From Trachelipus rathkii (Eukaryota > Arthropoda > Malacostraca > Isopoda > Trachelipodidae): a stretch of 25,000 bases of DNA. Both the position numbers and the translations under genes were made by a program. Under the pieces are notes generated by a model that saw only the letters and a list, made by a program, of their open reading frames with translations, was not told the DNA's origin and did no database searches. This document shows positions 10,401 through 18,380 of this stretch, in pieces (position 1 is the stretch's first letter; every line of letters begins with the position of its first letter). The DNA lies in the NCBI GenBank assembly GCA_015478945.1, contig JABUQX010027541.1:1-25000 (forward strand). Direction: 5' to 3'.

Positions 10401-12670
10401 GTCTTTCCAACTGGTTTAATTAAGTTATCTTGTATAAATACGAGGTAGCCGAGCGAATACTTTTCTAATTCGTTTTGATAAATAGAATTTGTAAAGGTTG
10501 TTTTGGAAATTAAAAAAAAATCCAAGGGTTTATTTATGCAAATGAAATAAACGTCAAGAGAAGAGTGACAGCTACAAATAATGGTTTGTTTATATCTTAA
10601 ATAGAAATAAATAAGCAGCCTAATGATATAAAACCTACCTAATTATTAGCAAATTAAAACAGACCCCAAGACACTTTCTAATAGCTTAATTATGTGGTGT
10701 GATGATTATGTAGCCTGCGATTTATTTTTAAGTTCGGCTGCAAAAAGTAGGATATAAATTAAGTTTTGAAAATTTAAAAATAAATATTTATAATTATAGA
10801 GGGCACATAAACGTGAAGATATGAGTGACGCAACAATAATGGTTTACGTTTATATCTAAAGAAAAATAATTAGCTAAACGATAGAAAGGCTACCGATATT
10901 AGCATATGAGAATGGAAAAAAACAAGAACTTTTTTACAGGTTAATTATTAGTGATTGATTAGACTTAGGTATAGGGCAAAAAAATAAAGATGATGAGGTT
11001 TAAAAGAGGGAATATAGAATTAGGAGTGACTTAGAAAAGAAGTAGGGCTTAAAGAACTTGAGGGAGAAAGATCAAGGTAAAAGGTTAAATAATAAATTTC
11101 GTTATATCTAAATTAAAATAAACAGCCTAAAACTATATAAAGAATACTAGATTAGCAATAAAAATAAACGAAGATAATTTCAAAACAGCTTAATATGTGT
11201 CGATAAACATGGGTAGGCTAGATTTTTTTTTAAATGTTTAAAATTTTGAAATTTTTAAAAAAATAATTATGTAAGGTACATAAAGGTCAAGATAAGAGTG
11301 ACAGCTACAATAATGGGCTTGTTTATATCTTAATAAAAATAAGCAGCCTAAACGATATAAAACCTACCTAATAGTAGGAAATTAAAAAAGACACATTCTA
11401 ACAGACTTACTTATGGTGTTGATAAACATGGTAGCCTACGAGTATTTTTTAATTCGTTTCAAAATAAATTTATAAATAATTTTGAAAATTTAAAAAAAAT
11501 AAATATAGATGGCACAGAAACGTCAAGATAAGAGTGACGGCTACAATAATGGGTTTGATTATATCTAAATAAAAATAAACAGCCTTAACGATATAAAGCC
11601 TACCTATTATTAACAAATTCAAAAAGATATATTCTAACACACTTAATTATGTTGTTGATAACATGGTACCCTACGAGTATTTTTTAATTCGTTTGAAAAT
11701 AGAATATAAATTTTAAAAGTTGAAAAAAAAAATTATATAGGGCACATAAACGTCAAGATAAAAGAGACAGCTACAATAATGAGTTTGTTTATATCTCAAT
11801 AAAAATTAGCAGCCTAAACGATATAAATCCTACCTAATATTAGCAAATTTAAAAAAACGAGACATTTTCTAACAGGCTTAATTAATTATCTTGTTAAATA
11901 CGGTAGCCTACAAGTACTTTTTAATTCGTTTGAAAATAGTATTTGGAAATAATTTTGAATATTAAAAAAAAAAAAGTAATTATAAAGGGCACATAAACGT
12001 CAAGATAAAAGTGACAGCTACAATAATAGGTTTATTTATATCTAAATAAAAATGGGCAGCCTAAACGATATAAAGTCTACCTAATGTTAGCAAATTAAAA
12101 TGACTAAGATACTTCCTAACAGGCTTAATTATGGTGTTGATAGACCTGGTAGGCTGTGAGTGTTTTTTAATTCGTTTAAAAATAGAATATAAATAATTTT
12201 GAAAATTTAAAACAATTATTATAGAGGGCACATAAACCTCAAGAAAGATAGGGTGATAGCTACAATAATGGGTTTGTTTATATCCAAATAAAAATAAGTA
12301 GCTTAAGCGATATGAAGCCTACCTAATATTAGCAAATTAAAAAAAAAAAGATACTTTTTAACAGGCTTAGTTATGGTGTCGATAAACTTGGTAGCCTAGG
12401 AGTATTTTTTTATTTGTTTAAAAATTTTGAAAATTTAAAAAAAATAATTATAGAGGGTACATAAACTCTAGATAAGAGTGACAGCTACAATAATATGTTT
12501 GTTTATATCTCAATAAATATAGGCAACCTAAACGATATAAAGCCTACCTATTATTAGCAAATTAAAAGATACATTCTAACAGACTTAATTATGGTGTTGA
12601 TAAACATGGTAGCCTCCGAGTTTTTTTTTATTTCGTTTAAAAATAGAATTTATAAATAAATTTGAAAATT
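7455..12670. repeat. Satellite array, about 22 monomers of roughly 230-245 bp
   Basis: Landmarks recur in the same order throughout: ACGATATAAAGCCTACC, TTAGCAAATTAAAA, ACTTTCTAACAGGCTTAAT, TGTTGATAAACATGGTAGCC, AATTCGTTTAAAAATAGAAT, then GAGGGCACATAAACGTCAAG and GTGACAGCTACAATAATGGG. The GTGACAGCTACAATAA landmark or a variant occurs near 7660, 7902, 8105, 8340, 8590, 8838, 9070, 9313, 9545, 9780, 9977, 10300, 10565, 10822, 11297, 11535, 11765, 12010, 12252 and 12478, with degraded copies between. Some monomers are truncated (around 9790 and 10140). No frame stays open across a monomer, so the array is non-coding. Shared variant blocks indicate higher-order organisation. Its left flank is the spacer ending near 7455. 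The right edge is abrupt at about 12670. Confidence 0.93.
8798..8846. repeat. Inverted duplication inside a satellite monomer
   Basis: GATCATTCACATCTTGAC at 8798-8815 is the reverse complement, with one mismatch, of GTCAAGATATGAATGATC at 8829-8846. The loop is 13 bases. The right arm is the normal satellite sequence. The left arm is an extra inverted copy found only in this monomer, as expected from a template switch during replication. Confidence 0.85.
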
Positions 12671-12699
12671 TCTATTATCTTCTACCTCCTTCAATTTTT

Positions 12700-12885
12700 T
12701 CATTTTCTGAGTCTTTCATCATTATTTGCTTTCTGATTAAGCTCTGCTACTAATTGATAAAAATCTCTGATAAGACGTAACAAAAGATCCCACCTTAAAA
12801 GGAACAACTGTTTTTTACGAAGTTTAATAAGAACAAAATTGCATTTACATATCTTATAAATTTTAGCTTCGGTGTGAAGCAACAT
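12700..12885 (-). CDS. Weak exon-like frame beside a (TA)n tract (hypothetical)
   Basis: From ATG at 12885 leftward to a TGA just left of 12703, about 62 codons are open. The latter half reads LRWDLLLRLIRDFYQLVAEL, then NQKANNDERLRK. It is leucine-rich with amphipathic-helix spacing and looks more protein-like than its flanks. The open frame upstream of 12885 only translates the (TA)n tract and is not meaningful. No family is recognised. It may be a lone exon, a transposon scrap, or chance. It lies directly between the satellite and the Penelope-like remnant. Confidence 0.22.
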   Translation of the reverse strand: MLLHTEAKIYKICKCNFVLIKLRKKQLFLLRWDLLLRLIRDFYQLVAELNQKANNDERLRK

Positions 12886-12895
12886 TATAATATAC

Positions 12896-12941
12896 AATAT
12901 TATATATATATATATATTATATATATATATATATATAATAA

Positions 12942-12993
<52 letters not shown>

Positions 12994-12999
12994 TAATAT

Positions 13000-13031
<32 letters not shown>
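12896..13031. repeat. (TA)n microsatellite
   Basis: Long alternating TA with occasional AA or TT phase breaks. Any open frame here is an artefact of TA repetition. Confidence 0.95.
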
Positions 13032-13080
13032 TCAAAGCACAAATACGCTCAGTTTAGTAGGTATGACATCAGGAGACCTT

Positions 13081-13185
13081 AATTAGTAATAAAAGACAGC
13101 AAGTATTGTAGAGAGTTAAGTGTGAGATTGGTGGAGGGGTTATAGAATTTTCTTTTAGCTTGTTTGAGAGAGCGAGTTAGTATGT
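13081..13185 (-). pseudogene. Penelope-like element, downstream fragment (separated by the hAT insertion)
   Basis: On the minus strand this segment reads HILTRSLKQAKRKFYNP followed by a leucine-rich stretch and a TAA at about 13081-13083. The pattern, an alanine/lysine-rich helix with KAKRKFYNP character, is what follows the reverse-transcriptase core in Penelope-like elements. The upstream part of the same element resumes at 15138 on the far side of the hAT element, and the two pieces meet at the 8-bp target duplication. The GIY-YIG endonuclease domain expected further downstream in many Penelope-like elements was not seen. The (TA)n tract at 12896-13031 begins about 50 bp further on. Confidence 0.65.
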
Positions 13186-13193
13186 GTTTTGGG
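13186..13193. repeat. Left 8-bp target site duplication of hAT element 1
   Basis: GTTTTGGG lies directly outside the left terminal repeat and is repeated exactly at 15130-15137. Eight-base duplications are the hallmark of hAT insertion. Confidence 0.93.
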
Positions 13194-13204
13194 CAGGGTT
13201 GGCA
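13194..13204 (+). repeat. Left terminal inverted repeat of hAT element 1
   Basis: CAGGGTTGGCA, exact inverse of 15119-15129. An A-run follows immediately inside, whereas the right terminus continues with ATGAGTGGGCCC in inverted sense, so the perfect match is limited to 11 bp. Confidence 0.92.
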
Positions 13205-13259
13205 AAAAAAAACTTTGTTTTAAATTTTGTAAGTTATTATAAGTATTGATTATAACATA

Positions 13260-13451
13260 ATGCCAAGGACTCTGGTCAGAAGAAAACTATAAAATGAATG
13301 GACTGAAGTTCTGAATGTCTAAGGCACCAGCAAAGTACAATGTAAATACTGCAGTGATGAGATTAATAACAAAATTGAAAGAATAAAAGTGCATCTGAAA
13401 AAATGTTTCAAGGACTTGTCATATTCTGGCAAATCTAGTGAATCAAGGCTA
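13260..13451 (+). pseudogene. BED-type zinc finger fragment of a hAT transposase
   Basis: From ATG 13260 the frame starts MPRTLVRRKL, meets a TAA, continues NEWTEVLNV, meets another TAA, then reads GTSKVQCKYCSDEIN and later RIKVHLKKC. The spacing W...C-x2-C...H-x4-C is the BED zinc finger, a DNA-binding domain at the N-terminus of many hAT transposases. The position, 56 bases inside the left terminus and reading inward, is the normal place for the transposase start. Two in-frame stops and loss of sequence beyond about 13451, where a (TA)n tract begins, make it non-functional. The zinc-ligand pattern itself is intact. Confidence 0.75.
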
Positions 13452-13465
13452 ATAATACAAGTGCT

Positions 13466-13599
13466 TATATATATATATATGATATTATATATTATATATA
13501 TATATAATTATATATATATATAATAATATATATTATTATATATATATATATTATATATATATAATTATATATAATATATATATTATATATATATATATA
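13466..13599. repeat. (TA)n microsatellite inside hAT element 1
   Basis: Imperfect alternating TA with AATA interruptions. It immediately follows the BED finger remnant. Confidence 0.95.
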
Positions 13600-13980
13600 C
13601 ACTTTATATTAAAAGCCCTTGGAATGTTGAAAATGAACTCTCAGAAAATCTTACACTTTAATTACATATAAAATATTTAAAAGAACATTGTTATAAAATA
13701 TATCACAGATAACGAGCTTTCACCTCGTTCACGCGAGGTCTCTCAGTTATTGGAAAATTTACTTATTATGTAAGGGAGCAGGATGGTAGATCAATTTAGT
13801 TTGGTTTTTATTTTCTTCGTTGTGTTGTTGAAAAAAAAGTTAGACGATTTTAGGTATTCATTGAGGATAAAATCAATCTTAACGCTCACCAGGATATCTG
13901 TTATAGTTTTCAATATTGTATTTACAGAAAGACTCTACGATTTTAATATAAACACTACGTACAAGTAGTTTAATAAAAGA

Positions 13981-13990
13981 TATAATATAT

Positions 13991-14049
<59 letters not shown>

Positions 14050-14070
14050 TAATTATATATATATATACAT
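13981..14070. repeat. (TA)n microsatellite inside hAT element 1
   Basis: Nearly uninterrupted TA repeats. The short plus-strand frame just before it (13783-13968) has no recognisable domain. Confidence 0.95.
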
Positions 14071-14269
14071 TATTATAGGACTTTTTGTTAAATCTTTCGG
14101 TTTGAATTTTTTTTTTTTTTTAATATATTTCAGTATATGATCCTAACATCAATTTAAGTGGTAAACGGACATGATTCAAAAATATATAGGAACCTTTACG
14201 ACTCCGTCAGTTTTAAGTTTTTTTTTTTTTTAACTAAGAGGGAATGATAGCCTCAAGAGTAATGACGCA

Positions 14270-14505
14270 ATAAGAATGAGGATCGGTTGTCTCTCGGCCT
14301 TGTGCTCGGGATACGTAAGTGGCGGTTTGTTGTTAGGACTATTTCACCCTTCCGGGGAGGTATTTCCCGGAATCCCCGCTCTTTGGATTTGGGTGTGTTC
14401 GGCGGGCGGGTTTCCTCCTCCCCTCCCACTGTATGGGGTTATGGAAAATCTGTTCTCCCCTCTCTTTTGCCCCGTTCGTGCTGAAGCCCGGCGTCCGGTA
14501 TTTTA
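14270..14505. other. GC-rich island of unknown origin within hAT element 1
   Basis: A sharp compositional island. It contains TCTCGGCCTTGTGCTCGG, TTTCCCGGAATCCCCGC, CGGCGGGCGGGTTTCCTCC and GAAGCCCGGCGTCCGG in otherwise A+T-rich DNA. Frames are open on both strands (for example plus 14276-14521, minus 14339-14536), but high GC alone thins out stops, so this is weak coding evidence. A T-run lies to the left at 14217-14232. Read on the minus strand, the island therefore ends towards a poly(A)-like tract, as a retroposed SINE or retrocopy would. No tRNA-type box A/box B pair and no clear target duplication was found. It might also be a captured host exon or an element internal region. Confidence 0.6.
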
Positions 14506-14794
14506 TTTTGTATGTTGTTAGTGAGTAGATTAACAATGGTTGTTATCCTATCTCAGATATATGTAATTGGTTTTCTGTAAGTGTCGTTCTTTTCGAGATA
14601 TTTCATTTTTAAAAAACAATATTTAACAAATGTGATTTTTAAAAAATTATTTAAAATATTTCGAACTTATTAATCATGTCTGATACCACTGAAATTCATT
14701 GGCTGGTTCATAAATTATTGAAAGGTTATATTTTAAAAAATAGAAATCATAAACTACCCGAGGCGTCTTTAATACAGAAGAAGGGTCTATAATT

Positions 14795-14935
14795 ATTATA
14801 TATATAGTATATATTAGTATATTAAGTATATATATATATATTATATATATTAGTAGTATAGTATATTAGGTTAATAGAGTTATTATGATTAATATAATGA
14901 GTAGTGTATAGTAGTATTAGTTATTAGTATATTAT
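14795..14935. repeat. Degenerate TA/TAG-rich simple repeat
   Basis: TATATAGTATATATTAGTATAT-type sequence that decays rightward into TTAGTATATT/GTAGTATTAG words. It probably descends from a (TA)n tract. Confidence 0.8.
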
Positions 14936-15118
14936 TTTCTTTCAACAAATGAATTCAAATGAGCTTATAAACATTTAACTAAATAAAAGTATAATTTCTA
15001 ATATTTTCATTTTTGTTTTACTATTTTTACAAAAACCCAATTGGGGAAAATAGCGGTTTTTTTCAAGTGTTTTTTTAAAAAAAAACCCAAGTGGGTTTTC
15101 TGGGGTCGGGCCCACTCA

Positions 15119-15129
15119 TGCCAACCCTG
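15119..15129 (-). repeat. Right terminal inverted repeat of hAT element 1
   Basis: TGCCAACCCTG, exact inverse of 13194-13204. It is followed directly by the second GTTTTGGG target copy (15130-15137). Confidence 0.92.
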
Positions 15130-15137
15130 GTTTTGGG
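15130..15137. repeat. Right 8-bp target site duplication of hAT element 1
   Basis: GTTTTGGG, identical to 13186-13193. Confidence 0.93.
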
Positions 15138-16140
15138 TAAGAGTTTGGTAAAAGTGTTGAAAATAGTTGAATTCAGTTTGTTGGAAAGGAGGGGAGCATA
15201 TTTATAGGGCTCTCGGGAAGAGGGAGGTTAATATGCCTGATTTAGTGTTGGTGGAATGTGAGGAATACCAATGCGTATAGGATGGGTTAAAAGTAGGTTT
15301 GCGATAAACACTGTAGAGAAGAGTGGGACTATTATTCCACGAAAGGAGGGTATCAAGAAATGGTAAGGTTTTGTTCCTAGAAAGTTCCATATTGAATTTT
15401 AAATTGGGATGTACAGAGTTAATAAAGTTAAGTATGAGAGTGGGGTTAGTAGTTAAAGGTATGAAGATGAAAATGTCATCAACGTAGTGAAGCCATGTTG
15501 TGTTAGAGAGAAGAGGGTGATTTAGTATGAAGAAATGTTCGATCAGTTCCATAAATATGTTACTTACAATTGAGGAAAGAGGAGAACCCATGCTAAGGCA
15601 TGAGTTCTGTTTGTAGTAAAGGTTGTTGAAGTGGAAAAAATTATGTTCAAGAATTCTGTATCAGTTTTATTTTATGGCAATTCAGACACGTTTATAATTT
15701 GTTTCATTGAAATATCGTTTTAAAACAACTATTTATTCATTCACACGTGTAGTCATAATATGAACAGAGGTCTCTCAAATTCTGCTATAAAATTGTTTGA
15801 TATACATCCAGTCCTATTTTCCTATTTTTTGAATGAAGTCATCTGTGTTTTTGAGATGAGAGGGAGAGACATGACCAAGTAAGGGTTTAAGTAGTTTTGA
15901 TAACAAAGATGATAATTTGCAAGCAACAGAGTTGGTGTTAGAGATAATAGGACGGACGGGAATATTTTGTTTATGGATCTTAAGAATGCCATAGATCTGT
16001 GAAGACAAGGGAGGCTAGATTTTAAGTCAGTGAGTTGGTTAGGGAACTCTTTAGTGATAAGTCTTAAGTTTTTGGTTGACCATATTGTGGGAGTTTTTTA
16101 GTGGGGTTTTGTTAAGTAGAGTGTAGGTAGTTTATCATTA
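15138..16140 (-). pseudogene. Penelope-like element reverse transcriptase, broken
   Basis: Penelope-like elements are retrotransposons whose reverse transcriptase is related to telomerase. Reading leftward from 16008, the fingers region shows SQIYGILKIHKQNIPVRPII and then LKNTDDFIQKIGK to 15814. From about 15655, ILEHNFFHFNNLYYKQNS and MGSPLSSIVSNIFMELIE follow, with the catalytic YVDDIF (motif C), then NKTLPFLDTLL, LYSVYRKPTFNPSYTH and SLFPRAL ending at a TAA (15202-15204). Homology continues past that stop (ICSPPF...) up to the hAT insertion. Between 15656 and 15813 about 155 bp of unrelated DNA stands where motif A (FDV-x-SLFTNVP in relatives) should be, so the first catalytic aspartate is absent. 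Upstream, 16009-16140 is open in parts and may be the N-terminal region. It ends at a (TA)n tract. The downstream piece lies at 13081-13185. Confidence 0.88.
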
Positions 16141-16142
16141 AG

Positions 16143-16144
<2 letters not shown>

Positions 16145-16208
<64 letters not shown>

Positions 16209-16215
16209 TATAGTT
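16145..16215. repeat. (TA)n microsatellite
   Basis: Uninterrupted TA repeat, at the upstream edge of the Penelope-like remnant. Degenerate TATATATAG words continue to about 16275. Confidence 0.95.
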
Positions 16216-16279
16216 TGATATATATTTGATAGTAGATATTATTATTTTATGGTAGTGGTATAATATATATATAGTTAGG

Positions 16280-17405
16280 ATTTCAGACCAAAAATATAGT
16301 GAGAGTCGATTACAACCGTATGTATTAAGAGAAGATAGTCTCTAGGGAATGCTAAATTTACCAAAAGTATGTTTCATAGTGGACGTATGTTTAATATGTC
16401 ATGTAAAATGTTTTATAATTTAGTAGAAGCTATTTTTACCTCTAATTTTTTTAAAAATTGAAAATTTAATAAGTAGAAGAATAGAAAATTGCTTTAGTTT
16501 GTTGATTTTCGTGGAACACTCGGGTGTAAAATATTATCTGACATATAAAATACTTTCGGAAGTAAACCAGCATCAGCTTAATACTGTGCATAAACAAAAT
16601 ATAAATATTGGTTAGGCTATCAAATCTGAAGCGAGTCGCGGATGTAAGTAATTTAATCATAGTTTAGTTATTTAAACACCTATAGGTTAAAAAACAGAGA
16701 TTAATTATGCTTCCAAACACTTTTAAAGTATCTTTCAGTGGCAACAGTCAAGTAAAAATATTGGAGGCCTTATAAAAATACGAATAATAAACTCATTGAT
16801 GATCAGAATTGATAAAATACCTAACAATTTGTGTGAAATACATTGATTAATCTGTTAATATAATGTTTATATCAAGGGATCATAAAAGATTTTTCCATCA
16901 AAACTAAAGATTGAAATTTTATGCTTTAAATCATCCTACAGTGAGCTTAAATATCGCTAAATACGGATTAAAAATCTTTATTTATGGGTCAATTTGTTTA
17001 AAAAAAATCGAGATCTATACCGTGGAGCTCACTCTTTACAACCTCCTAATTTTATGTTGGAAAAAAATATACTGAAATTTGGCACCAATAGTTTATACGA
17101 GTATAGTGTATACACTTAGTTCTCATTAGTTATTTTTCGTTTCATGGTCGTTGACTTTTGAGAATATTTTTGTAATACTGTTATGATTGACAACGCGCTC
17201 CACGTTATGACGTCAGCCATAAAATTGAAAAATTATTTATCCATAATTTTAATAAATTCACAGAAATGCAACCAGAGGCACATTTGCGAATGAGCTCTTA
17301 GGTCCCCGAACTTTCAAATTGTTTCTTTAATCGCTACATTTCAATTAATTTGCTTTTACCTGTACTTCATTTAGGATTTCTTCAGTATAATATACATTTA
17401 TAGTT
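16280..17405. other. Intergenic region, nothing recognised
   Basis: A+T-rich unique sequence. The only listed-size frame (minus 16466-16660) has no domain and no coding-like texture. I saw no terminal repeats, splice-flanked frames or RNA-gene motifs. Confidence 0.5.
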
Positions 17406-17411
17406 TATATT

Positions 17412-17480
17412 TTACATATCTTCTAAATTCCACTTTACCAGCATACAAAGTGATGTGACTGTTCGACGGCCACAAACATT

Positions 17481-17558
<78 letters not shown>

Positions 17559-17765
17559 GATATAAGCTCTATACTCCACCTTATCAAAACCAACCCAGAT
17601 ATGAGATGCATACTTCAATGCATACATTGAAGGGCGAGCAACTCCCCTATTTAATAAAGCAAGCATCTGGTGTGGTGAGAGAAGTTTCAAAGTCCCCCCC
17701 AGAACGCCCCACCTCTTAGAACCTTGTTTAGAAAGAGAGAATATGATTCTAACAAGAGTGATTAC
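17412..17765 (-). pseudogene. LINE (non-LTR retrotransposon) reverse-transcriptase fragment with an internal (GA)n tract
   Basis: The minus-strand frame reads SKQGSKRWGVLGGTLKLLSP, then HQMLALLNRGVARPSMYALK, then YASHIWVGFDKVEYRAYI. After a long serine-leucine repeat it ends NVCGRRTVTSLCMLVKWNLE. The order (KKLG-V-L...F-SP-LL-LYK-x-x-RP-x-x-EYAS-H-W-G...LD-x-V-x-x-A...RR-x-V-x-SL) is that of the thumb region C-terminal to the reverse-transcriptase core in CR1/Jockey-like LINEs. The (GA)n tract at 17481-17556 sits in the middle and is translated as (SL)n without breaking the frame. No catalytic aspartates are present, so this is a short 3'-side fragment. Confidence 0.72.
17481..17556. repeat. 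(GA)n microsatellite inside the LINE fragment
   Basis: About 38 AG units with one AA interruption. Confidence 0.97.
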
Positions 17766-17785
17766 GGGAATAATAAAAATACCTG

Positions 17786-17821
<36 letters not shown>

Positions 17822-17872
17822 TATATTATATATAGTATATATATATATATATATATAAATATATATTATATT
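17786..17872. repeat. (TA)n microsatellite
   Basis: TA repeats with TAGTATA interruptions, just upstream (minus sense) of the LINE fragment. Confidence 0.95.
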
Positions 17873-17879
17873 AGGGTTA

Positions 17880-18380
17880 TGACAAATTCTTGCTATATCA
17901 TGAAATGAGCTTTTATATATTGATGACAAAATTAGAAATGATTTGCATGTCAAGTTTGAAAAAGCATCCCATGACCGAGGGAGGGAGAAACCTCAACCTA
18001 GATTATTGAGAAAAATTACTATTTGAAATATGTTCTTGCCAGAGCTTTTACGCTTATTTACCCTGTAAATAAATGTTTGAACGATCAGAACACGAGATTA
18101 ATTCCTTCCTGATATAGCTTGTGGGCAGGGTTCTGCTAAAACGAAGAACGGTGGAAGAGCAAATCAAGTCTTATCGTGAGTTCTGTAACGTTAGGGTATG
18201 CAATGAGCAACTTACGTAAATTTTGTTTTTGTCACTTCAAATTTCCTTCGAAAACCTCTTCATTTATGCTACTTCTGTGTAATTGTTATTAATAAAAGAG
18301 CAAACATTAATTTGTAAAACATGTCGTATTTAAAATCAAGTGATGCTGTGAAAACTGAAAAAGAATGCTAAAAAATGAGC
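17880..18380. other. Upstream flank of the DDE-type transposase gene, no gene seen
   Basis: Unique A+T-rich sequence. A left terminal repeat of the transposon may lie here, but I found no stretch matching the region downstream of 20112 in inverted form. Confidence 0.4.

Larger units (their letters stand above)
13194..15129. mobile_element. hAT element 1, internally degenerate, nested in a Penelope-like element
   Basis: The element is 1,936 bp. Its left terminus is CAGGGTTGGCA (13194-13204). The right terminus TGCCAACCCTG (15119-15129) is its exact reverse complement. GTTTTGGG flanks both sides. CAG...CTG termini with 8-bp duplications are diagnostic of the hAT superfamily. Inside are a dead BED zinc-finger segment just after the left terminus, three (TA)-rich tracts, a GC-rich island (14270-14505) and poly(T) runs near 14108 and 14217. 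No catalytic or dimerisation domain was found, so it is not autonomous. The host sequence on both sides is the minus-strand Penelope-like reverse transcriptase gene, which it split. It could move only if a related full-length element supplied transposase. Confidence 0.93.

Noticed and set aside
7730..12570. TAATATTA in satellite monomers as a viral-type replication origin nonamer
   Set aside because: The eight-base palindrome is expected often in such A+T-rich DNA. It is not in a GC-stem hairpin, and no Rep-like gene is present.
7455..12670. A CRISPR-like or gene-bearing tandem array
   Set aside because: Monomers are about 230-245 bp and repeat along their whole length, with no short repeat/unique spacer pattern, no cas genes and no open frames. 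It is satellite DNA.
13783..13968. A plus-strand frame inside hAT element 1
   Set aside because: It has no similarity to a transposase segment that I can see and runs into a microsatellite. Probably chance.
14276..14536. Three overlapping frames on both strands as genes
   Set aside because: They overlap within a GC-rich island where stops are rare by composition. No domain is visible in any of them.
16466..16660. A minus-strand frame in the 16-17 kb spacer
   Set aside because: No recognisable motif, splice-like boundary or transposon homology.
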